Origin: UBA9160 sp035489755
GTDB lineage: Bacteria > Myxococcota_A > UBA9160
Assembly: GCA_035489755.1 (NCBI GenBank)
Contig: DATGZK010000066.1
Location: forward strand, 1 to 64,000
Length of the DNA: 64,000 nt
Direction: 5' to 3'
In this document: piece after piece, positions 58,301 through 64,000 of the stretch
How the letters are laid out: the number at the start of each line of letters is the position of its first letter
Position numbering within the stretch: the first letter of the stretch is position 1
Notes under the pieces: model-generated
Told to the model about the DNA's origin: nothing
Database searches by the model: none
What the model saw: only the letters and a program-made list of their open reading frames with translations
Program-made: the position numbers and the translations under genes

Positions 58301-60100
58301 TTAGAACTGTTTCTTCTGCCCGCTCTCGACACGCAGTACGGCATATGGCCCTGCGGTGAAAGCGGGCAGCGGGTCATCCGGAGCCGGCGGATTCACACGC
58401 ACGTCGGCCACGACGAAACTCGCGCCAGCGGCCCGTCCATACTCAATCAGTGCCCGCCATGAGGCTTCGCGCAGCGAACCGACGGCCTCGAGCGCGACGC
58501 GATAGCGCAGTGCGAACGAGCGCGAGAGATGCGTGAAGGTACCGAGTGAGGAGTTCCAGACGCATGCGCGTTCCGAGTGAATTTGCCAGCCGATCGGTGT
58601 GGAAAGCGGTGGCAGGATTGCCGCATCGAGCGTCGAGTGACCGCGGATCCAGCGCTGCACCTCGATCGCGGAGACGTTGCCGAGGCCGAGGCGTGCTAGG
58701 TCTCGCAGACCCTGAAAGCTGGGCGGGTATGAGTGACCGGCACGCCAGCCGATTGGCCGTCCTGTAAGCCAATCGCCAAGCTCGACGTCCAAACGATCTC
58801 GCGCAAGGACAAGGCTCAAGATTAAGCTCCCGGCCGCGATTGCAGCGGCGGCTTGAGCGGAGTGACGAGTGTCGAGAAAACGATCGACGAACCGACGAAG
58901 CGCCGGAAGGGCTGCGCATGCGATGGCGATCGGAACCGTTACACGGACGTCGATCCGAAAGAGGATACAGACTACGAGTAGACATGCTGCGACCCGGTCC
59001 GCCGTTGCAGAGGACGCCAGCCGCTGCACGACGAGGAGCCCGAGCGCGGCGCCGACACAGGCCACGATGGCGAAACTTGCCCGTGCTGGATTCGCCTCGA
59101 GGAGAGCATGATTCCCGAGGCCGTCCACGCCGATGAGTTGAACCAGGAACCCAAGGAGGGCCGCTGTGCCAAAACGGAGCACGGCACGGTACGCCCGAGG
59201 CGTCCCCGCGGCGAAGAGGGCGACTGCGCCGATCACGAGAGCCGCCGGAAAGAGCGCCCCTGTCCAGGCCATATCCTGACGCGCGTACACGAAAGGACCG
59301 ATCGTTGCGCGTACGACTTCCTCCCAAGCGCCGTCCACCCGTCCGTCTGCGGCCAAGCCCGCGAAGGCTCCGCTTGCGATGCCAAGGACGCCGACCGCTC
59401 CGACGAGGGCGCTCCACACGACGATCGGGAAGCGCTCGCCCGAACCCCGATATTCGAACAACTCATTTACGGCACCTATCCCGAGGACGGCGAGACCGGT
59501 GACGGGATGGAGTACAGCCGCGATGATCGCTGCAACGGTGGCGGTAAGCATTCTGCGCTCCAGGAGCGAAGCGAGTGAAAGCAGCGCGAAGGGCAGCGCG
59601 GCGGCCCGGGGTACGAGCTTCTCCTCGATCAGCGGGATCCCGCCAAGGTAAAAGCCAAAGCCATAGAATCCGAATCCAGTGACAAGGATCGTGGCCCATG
59701 CAGCCGCGCGTCGGTCATCAGTCACCGCAAGGCAAAATCGATGGTAGGCCGCGATCAGGGCGAAACGGATAACCACGAACACTATCGCGTACGCGAAGGG
59801 CACCGAGGTCATGCGCGCAATTGTCGCAAGCAGTGGGAAGAGCGCGCTTTTGTAGCGAGGAGCGACCTCAGTGACGATCAAATCGTGTGCGAGGAGGGTT
59901 GGATCGATCGCGTGCAGTACAAGCACCGCCTGCGAGCCGTCGTCCCCAACACCGAACCGGTAGAAGTTTGACGCCAGGCTCCAGGCCGCCGCCACAAGCA
60001 CCACCAGGGCGGTACCTGCGTAGCTCCTATATCGCCCGCCGACAGTGGTGCGAACGGTAAGAGCCACCCCCCCGTCGTGCTCGCCCGCAGAGGGTGACAC
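58301..60100 (-). CDS. Polytopic membrane protein, GT-C glycosyltransferase-like
   Basis: A 599-residue protein with about 12 transmembrane segments over residues ~25-445 (for example 'AIVFVVIRFALIAAYHRFCL', 'GFGFYGFGFYLGGIPLIEEK', 'VPIAIACAALPALRRFV') and a soluble C-terminal domain. The first periplasmic loop has 'FGVGDDGSQAVLVLHAIDPT', where the paired Asp residues resemble a GT-C active-site loop. No named family could be assigned. GTG 60100 or the internal GTG 60066 may be the start. It lies inside the tRNA-Phe island and could modify a surface glycan, but that is inference. Confidence 0.7.
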   Translation of the reverse strand: MSPSAGEHDGGVALTVRTTVGGRYRSYAGTALVVLVAAAWSLASNFYRFGVGDDGSQAVLVLHAIDPTLLAHDLIVTEVAPRYKSALFPLLATIARMTSVPFAYAIVFVVIRFALIAAYHRFCLAVTDDRRAAAWATILVTGFGFYGFGFYLGGIPLIEEKLVPRAAALPFALLSLASLLERRMLTATVAAIIAAVLHPVTGLAVLGIGAVNELFEYRGSGERFPIVVWSALVGAVGVLGIASGAFAGLAADGRVDGAWEEVVRATIGPFVYARQDMAWTGALFPAALVIGAVALFAAGTPRAYRAVLRFGTAALLGFLVQLIGVDGLGNHALLEANPARASFAIVACVGAALGLLVVQRLASSATADRVAACLLVVCILFRIDVRVTVPIAIACAALPALRRFVDRFLDTRHSAQAAAAIAAGSLILSLVLARDRLDVELGDWLTGRPIGWRAGHSYPPSFQGLRDLARLGLGNVSAIEVQRWIRGHSTLDAAILPPLSTPIGWQIHSERACVWNSSLGTFTHLSRSFALRYRVALEAVGSLREASWRALIEYGRAAGASFVVADVRVNPPAPDDPLPAFTAGPYAVLRVESGQKKQF

Positions 60101-60567
60101 CGGCTATCGCTCCCTCTGGCTTTCGCCGCGGGTCGGCGGCGACCAATCAAAGTCTTTTTCGCCAACAGCCTCGCTGAGGGTTTTCTGATCTACGAGTGCC
60201 CCCGCCTCATCCGAATCACGCGACTTGTCAATCTGCTGCAAATCTGCACTACCTCCTCCGGTCGTCTGTCTCACACCTTCGCTGCCTCCCGGAGGGGGTG
60301 ATGGAGACCCGGCCACCGAGGGCGCGCGAGTGGAAATGCTTGCGCGAACGACGGCAGAAACGCAAGCCGCTCGTGGAAGACTCATGGGTGCAGGCTCTTG
60401 CGAAGAACGAGACGCAAGCGCGCGTCACCTGTTCAATCGTTTTCGAATCCTGCGGACGTTTTCGGGTAAGCTTAGGGGCACCGTCGCAGGCCCGAATCGC
60501 CTTCCGCAGACGCCTCAACAGTGTAGCCCGTTTGCACTTTGTACAGCGCAGGGATCTGGCCACTGAC
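60101..60567. other. Island intergenic region, no gene seen
   Basis: About 470 bp between the membrane protein and the diacylglycerol-kinase-like gene. Short open frames exist on both strands, but none has a ribosome binding site or recognisable product. The sequence is less GC-biased than the flanks. Confidence 0.35.
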
Positions 60568-61533
60568 TTAGCCACGATCGGAACCGTCATCGTCCTGGGT
60601 ACGGGTGTGCACCCGGAGGGCACCGGGCCGCACCGTGAATTCGAGCGTGAGGACCGGGGGACGGTCCTCGCCGTCCAGCTCGTACGGGCGGGGGGTCGCA
60701 GTTCGCACGGTGACCGTGCGACCCCGGTGCCTCGCCACGAGGTTGCGCCGCTGCGGGAGGCCGCGTACGAGTCGCCAGAGCACCGAGGCCCACTCGATCG
60801 GGCTCCGGGCAGAGAGTACGGCCACGTCGAGGATGCCGTCGTCGGGTCGGGCGTCGGGGAACACCTCGAGGCCACCCGTGACGACGCCGCAGTTGCCGAT
60901 CAGCACCATCGCGGTGCGGCCGTCGAACACGGTCGTGCCGTCGACCTCCACCGTGGTCGACACGAGGCGCGCAGGCAGGTTGCGCACCGCCGACGCGACG
61001 TAGGCAAGGCTGCCGAGGCGCCGCTTGGTGGCGGCTTTCGCGTCGCGAATCATGAGGGCGTCGAACCCGCTGCCGGCCATCACGGCGAACGACTCACCGT
61101 TGACCTCGGCGAGGTCGATGCGGCGAATGGGCCCGGCGACCGCGGGCTCCACGGCGTCGAGCCCGAAGGGCAGCCCCAGGTTGGCGGCCAGCAAGTTGCC
61201 CGTGCCGAGGGGTACGATGCCAAGCACGGTGTCGGTGCCGGCAAGCGGTGCCAGACAGGCGCGCACCGTGCCGTCACCGCCACAGCAGACGACGGTGGTC
61301 GCGCCGGACGCCACGGCGTCCGCGGCCTGGCCCGTGCCGGGGTCATCCTCGGTGGTCTCCCTCCACTCGATGCGACGGCCGAGCCCATTAAGCGCGGCCC
61401 GCAGCTCCGGCTCGGAGATCGCGCTCCCACTGGCGGGGTTGACGACCGCGACGGTGACGCCCTCGTCGCCGTGGCCATCGCGCTCGGTCGCGGTCGACGC
61501 GTTCGGCGCGCGGCGATCGTGGGTGCTGGCCAT
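60568..61533 (-). CDS. Diacylglycerol/lipid kinase-family protein
   Basis: A 321-residue DAGK-catalytic-domain protein. 'VTVAVVNPASGSAISEPELR' begins the domain, 'TTVVCCGGDGTVRACLAPLA' is the nucleotide-binding GGDGT loop, and 'LGIVPLGTGNLLAANLGLPF' is the GTGN segment. 'AVMAGSGFDALMIRDAKAAT' and 'VLIGNCGVVTGGLEVFPDA' follow. Such enzymes phosphorylate diacylglycerol, sphingoid bases or isoprenoid lipids. The sequence style resembles actinobacterial homologues and the gene lies in the tRNA-Phe island, so transfer is likely. It follows a small gene by 6 bp. Confidence 0.92.
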   Translation of the reverse strand: MASTHDRRAPNASTATERDGHGDEGVTVAVVNPASGSAISEPELRAALNGLGRRIEWRETTEDDPGTGQAADAVASGATTVVCCGGDGTVRACLAPLAGTDTVLGIVPLGTGNLLAANLGLPFGLDAVEPAVAGPIRRIDLAEVNGESFAVMAGSGFDALMIRDAKAATKRRLGSLAYVASAVRNLPARLVSTTVEVDGTTVFDGRTAMVLIGNCGVVTGGLEVFPDARPDDGILDVAVLSARSPIEWASVLWRLVRGLPQRRNLVARHRGRTVTVRTATPRPYELDGEDRPPVLTLEFTVRPGALRVHTRTQDDDGSDRG

Positions 61534-61539
61534 GAGTGC

Positions 61540-61794
61540 TCAGTGGGGCTCGGCCAAGACGTGCGGATCCGGGTTGCGGATCTCCCCGAGCGCGTCGGGA
61601 ACGTCGGCCATGAGACTGCGGAACCGACTGGCCCCCACCTTCGCACGGAATCGCGTGAGCCCGCGCCAGGTGCGCTCAAACTTCGTTATCAGGAAGAGCC
61701 GCCTTACCAGGCGGCGGGCCGCTTGCTGCGACGCGCGCCGGAGCTGGGTCCGTCGGGTCTTCGCACGCCAAGAGGCGGGAGGCTTCGCCGTCAT
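61540..61794 (-). CDS. Small basic protein of unknown function
   Basis: An 84-residue Arg-rich protein beginning 'TAKPPASWRAKTRRTQLRRA'. It has no signal peptide or known motif. ATG 61794 has GGGGAGA three bases upstream, and the stop lies 6 bp before the lipid-kinase start, so it may be a real co-transcribed gene. Part of its coding sequence (61633-61666) is a diverged duplicate of the leader just upstream of its own start (61800-61833), which weakens the case. Confidence 0.4.
   Translation of the reverse strand: MTAKPPASWRAKTRRTQLRRASQQAARRLVRRLFLITKFERTWRGLTRFRAKVGASRFRSLMADVPDALGEIRNPDPHVLAEPH
61633..61666. repeat. 34-bp direct repeat, copy 1
   Basis: The 34 bases match 61800-61833 at 30 positions. 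The conserved core is CGTGAGCCCGCGC, preceded by TTCGCAC. It lies within the small basic gene. Confidence 0.7.
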
Positions 61795-61799
61795 CGTCT

Positions 61800-61833
61800 C
61801 CCCACTTTCGCACAAAATCCCGTGAGCCCGCGC
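61800..61833. repeat. 34-bp direct repeat, copy 2
   Basis: The second copy, 167 bp from the first and in the same orientation. It covers the leader of the small basic gene and lies 63 bp from the tRNA-Phe fragment, at the end of the proposed island. Confidence 0.7.
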
Positions 61834-61895
61834 GCGCACGGGACCTTCGATAGACCGCAGAGTGGGGCCGCGGAGGTCCGCGAAAGGCTCGTTTC

Positions 61896-61944
61896 GAGAC
61901 TGAAAATCGCAGTGTCGGTGGTTCGATTTCGTCCCGGGCTACCA
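61896..61944 (+). repeat. Degraded tRNA-Phe 3' half (candidate att site)
   Basis: 43 of 49 bases match 57376-57424 of tRNA-Phe, including a perfect 21-bp block over the anticodon loop and variable region and a terminal ACCA. The 5' half of the tRNA (acceptor 5' strand and D arm) is absent, so it cannot be a functional tRNA. The T stem still pairs only through wobbles. Confidence 0.85.
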
Positions 61945-62452
61945 AAAAAACTAAGGGATTCCGGATATTTCTTTTGTATCCGAGTCAGCTGAGCAAGACT
62001 GGCTTTGCGGCTCGGGAAGCTGACGGAGAGTGGACCAATCGATCTCGTTCGCTTTCCTGTCCATCGGGACGCCCAGCGCTGCGGTCACCGGCGGGTTCAG
62101 TCGATTGATCACCGTATCGCCTGACCGAAAAACACTCGCTCGTCGACCATCCCCCACCCACGCGAAAGGATTCGCTCGCGCTCGCGGGCAATCCAGACGA
62201 TGGAACCATACGCTCTCGGTTTCGCGTGGCGAGGTAGGGTGTGAACTCCACCGCTTCGGGTTTTCTGATGAGCTCTTCTCGACGACAGGGTTTCCGTGAG
62301 TGGGTGCGGAGGCGCACCGCATCTGTTCGCGAGCCGGAGCCTCTGGCCGGAGCTGCGAGAGCAGGCAATCTAGAGCCACTCTCGGGGTGTGCGCGGCTGC
62401 GATACGCTTCCGAGCTCAAGTGCGGCCGATTGCGCGCTGGAGTAGAGCCCAC
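61945..62452. other. Intergenic region outside the island, no gene seen
   Basis: About 500 bp between the tRNA fragment and the methyltransferase gene. Open frames on both strands have no start signals or recognisable products. A promoter for the methyltransferase is expected here but was not identified. Confidence 0.35.
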
Positions 62453-63010
62453 ATGTCCTATCCGATGATCATCGGCAGCGTTCTGCTGGTCCTTTTCGGC
62501 GCGATCGAGCTGGTCATGCGCCAAGGCGCGGTCGCCAAAAGCTTTTCGCCCAGCGATGACGATGGCGGCAGTACGCGTCTCATGCTCATCATCTGGGTTC
62601 CTGCGATCGCGGCCCTCTTCACAGCTGGCATCGGTCCGAGGCTCCCCCTGTGGACGCAATGGCTGGGTATCGCGTTTGGGAGCGCGGGCGTCATCCTTAG
62701 AATTGTCGCTTTCCGAACACTGGGGACGTACTACACCCGCACGCTCATAACCGTGGCTGGGCAAGGGGTCGTGCAGAGCGGACCTTATCGCTACATCCGG
62801 CACCCCGGGTATCTGTCCGCATTGCTGATCTGGGTTGGCGCGGCGGCCGGATCCGGGTTTTTTCTGCCGCCACTGATCGAGCTGGTGCTTCTAGTCCCTG
62901 TCTATATGCACCGAATCCGGGTCGAGGAGAAAATGCTTCTCAAGCATTTCGGAAGCGAGTACGCGGACTACAGAGTAAAATCCTGGCGGCTTGTGCCCTT
63001 CGTGTTCTGA
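62453..63010 (+). CDS. ICMT/PEMT-like membrane methyltransferase
   Basis: A 185-residue membrane protein with about five spans. The C-terminal SAM-binding signature is 'VVQSGPYRYIRHPGYLSALL' followed by 'YMHRIRVEEKMLLKHFGSEY' and 'ADYRVKSWRLVPFVF', typical of the isoprenylcysteine carboxyl methyltransferase family in bacteria. These proteins methylate lipids or other small acceptors. The true substrate is not known. ATG 62453 is taken as start because it begins directly with the first span. Confidence 0.88.
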   Translation: MSYPMIIGSVLLVLFGAIELVMRQGAVAKSFSPSDDDGGSTRLMLIIWVPAIAALFTAGIGPRLPLWTQWLGIAFGSAGVILRIVAFRTLGTYYTRTLITVAGQGVVQSGPYRYIRHPGYLSALLIWVGAAAGSGFFLPPLIELVLLVPVYMHRIRVEEKMLLKHFGSEYADYRVKSWRLVPFVF

Positions 63011-63104
63011 GAATCGGCAGGGATTTGTTCTCGGGCAAGCTCGAAATCCTGCCAAGCTAGCCGCCTGATACCTCTTGGTCGCGTTCTCATCGTAGGAGGG
63101 AGCC

Positions 63105-63479
63105 GTGGCTCACGCAGACGAACGTCCTCCGGTGTGGGTCGGGCACATCTTGATGAAGACGAGCCGACTGACAGAATCCTGGGACTTCCTGACGAAGATT
63201 GGGCTTCGGCCAATCGAGCTGCACGGCAACGTTGCCGTTCTTGAGCTGCGCGGGGGAACACACCTCGTGTTGACCCGGAGTGATCACGTCTTGCCCGGGC
63301 CAGCACCGTTCGACCTCATGGTGGACGATCTCGAAAAAACGCACCGCCTTTTCACCGATGTCGGTCTCGGCCCCTCTCCGATCCAGACCGGCCCAATTCA
63401 TCGCTCGTTCACTGTTGAGGATCCAAGCGGGCAGCGCATCACCTTCAATTCAAGCCACGCTTCGGGCAAACCCGTGTAG
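63105..63479 (+). CDS. VOC-family (glyoxalase-like) protein
   Basis: A 124-residue vicinal-oxygen-chelate fold protein: 'VWVGHILMKTSRLTESWDFL' begins the first beta-alpha module, 'HLVLTRSDHVLPGPAPFDLM' lies in the middle, and 'HRSFTVEDPSGQRITFNSSH' carries the usual C-terminal 'DP.G..I.F' with possible metal ligands. It could be an isomerase, dioxygenase or resistance protein. No substrate can be assigned. GTG 63105 is preceded by AGGAGGGAGCC. Confidence 0.85.
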   Translation: MAHADERPPVWVGHILMKTSRLTESWDFLTKIGLRPIELHGNVAVLELRGGTHLVLTRSDHVLPGPAPFDLMVDDLEKTHRLFTDVGLGPSPIQTGPIHRSFTVEDPSGQRITFNSSHASGKPV

Positions 63480-63549
63480 TCTTCATCGGTAGTCTGGGAC
63501 AACGCACGAGAGACGGTCGCGTTCATACCGGACCGGTCGATGGAGCACC

Positions 63550-64000
63550 TTAGGTCGCTGCGAGCTCCCGCAGCGCCGCAATCCCTTCGTCGTACGCCGC
63601 GCTTACGCTCAGCGCACGCCCGGCGGCGCGCGCACGCGCTGCGACGTCGCCGGGGAGTGCCTGGCGAACACGGCGGGTGAAGTGGACGTAGGTTGCGCCG
63701 CCTTCCTGTGTGCGCCATGCGCCTTCCCTGGCGCTTCGCGCGGCGCCCAGGAGGCGTGCTGCGCGTTCGTGCTGTCCCAGCAAGAAGAGAACGCCGCCAA
63801 ATCCGGCAAGCAGGCTCGCGTCGACCAAGGGGAGCCGGGACTCGCGCTGGAAGGCAACCGCCTCGAGCAGCACCGCCCCCGCGCCGGCTGCATCGCCCGT
63901 GGCCGCACGCGTGAGCGCGAGCGCCGGATGTGTCACCGTTGCGAACCAGGTGCGTCGGCCGATCTCGGCTGGGAGCTTGACCCTGGCTGCCCTCGCAGCG
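63550..64000 (-). CDS. C-terminus of a TPR-like regulatory protein (partial)
   Basis: About 150 codons are visible and remain open to the window edge. They read as Ala-rich helical repeats: 'TGDAAGAGAVLLEAVAFQRE', 'LLAGFGGVLFLLGQHERAAR', 'LLGAARSAREGAWRTQEGG'. This is the pattern at the C-termini of large LuxR/adenylate-cyclase-type ATPase regulators with TPR-like repeats, common in Actinobacteria and other soil bacteria. The N-terminal domains lie outside the window, so the type is not settled. Confidence 0.6.
   Translation of the reverse strand, partial: AARAARVKLPAEIGRRTWFATVTHPALALTRAATGDAAGAGAVLLEAVAFQRESRLPLVDASLLAGFGGVLFLLGQHERAARLLGAARSAREGAWRTQEGGATYVHFTRRVRQALPGDVAARARAAGRALSVSAAYDEGIAALRELAAT

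Noticed and set aside
60104..60385. A 93-codon minus-strand frame upstream of the GT-C-like gene.
   Set aside because: It is Ser/Gly-rich with no start signal and ends just before the next gene, so it is probably non-coding.
61676..61945. Minus-strand open frame starting in the tRNA-Phe fragment.
   Set aside because: It begins with the antisense of the tRNA remnant and has no ribosome binding site. It also overlaps the small basic gene.

Overview
The window is GC-rich, densely packed bacterial chromosome. Gene content and order suggest a deltaproteobacteria-like lineage (Myxococcota/Desulfobacterota/Binatota type). Supporting clusters are mreB-mreC-mreD-mrdA-rodA, a hemA-hemC-cobA/hemD-hemB operon with a uroporphyrinogen methyltransferase/synthase fusion, hrcA-grpE-dnaK-dnaJ, a bacterial deoxyhypusine-synthase-like gene, and CheC-type chemotaxis. 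The lineage is inferred from gene order, not from a marker phylogeny.

Layout. 0-4.6 kb: end of a CBS-domain gene, two unassigned genes, an ABC1/AarF kinase and a luciferase-like oxidoreductase. 4.6-12.6 kb: a minus-strand operon with overlapping start/stop codons running gmhA, DHS-like, macro domain, cytochrome-c-assembly-like membrane protein, hemA, hemC, cobA-hemD, hemB, DUF4177, read from a good sigma-70 promoter at 12.6 kb. 12.7-14.9 kb: an AbiE type IV toxin-antitoxin module with a likely autoregulatory operator. 15-23.4 kb: trxA, a HAD phosphatase, fumC and the rod-shape/elongasome operon. 23.4-27.1 kb: a PpiD/SurA-like foldase, folE with two tandem 6-pyruvoyl-tetrahydropterin-synthase-like genes, and lexA. 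27.1-30.8 kb: groES-groEL with promoter, CIRCE-like operator and terminator, then a PilZ protein with a degenerate receiver.

30.8-50.1 kb is a long minus-strand run: a small histone-fold protein with its own promoter, an alpha/beta hydrolase, larC, larB, cheC, cheA (split by an A9 run), cheY, cheW, a methyl-accepting protein, thiL, lon, an LpoA-like lipoprotein, dnaJ, dnaK, grpE, hrcA, hemW. 50.1-57.3 kb: a two-domain M16 protease, a frameshifted MFS transporter, gamma-glutamyltranspeptidase, a cyclophilin lipoprotein and a YbaY-like lipoprotein. At 57.35 kb lies tRNA-Phe(GAA), and a 49-bp degraded copy of its 3' end occurs 4.5 kb further on. The interval between them looks like a small genomic island (decayed nucleotidyltransferase, GT-C-like membrane protein, diacylglycerol-kinase-like gene). 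The last 2 kb holds an ICMT-like methyltransferase, a VOC protein and the C-terminus of a helical-repeat protein.

Most notable: (1) an archaeal-type histone-fold protein in a bacterium, with a consensus -35 promoter; (2) cheA whose Hpt module and catalytic core are joined only by slippage on nine adenines; (3) a tRNA-Phe-bounded island; (4) an AbiE operator abutting the start codon; (5) a PTPS pair in which one paralogue lacks the catalytic Cys. No CRISPR array, rRNA or intact transposase was seen.
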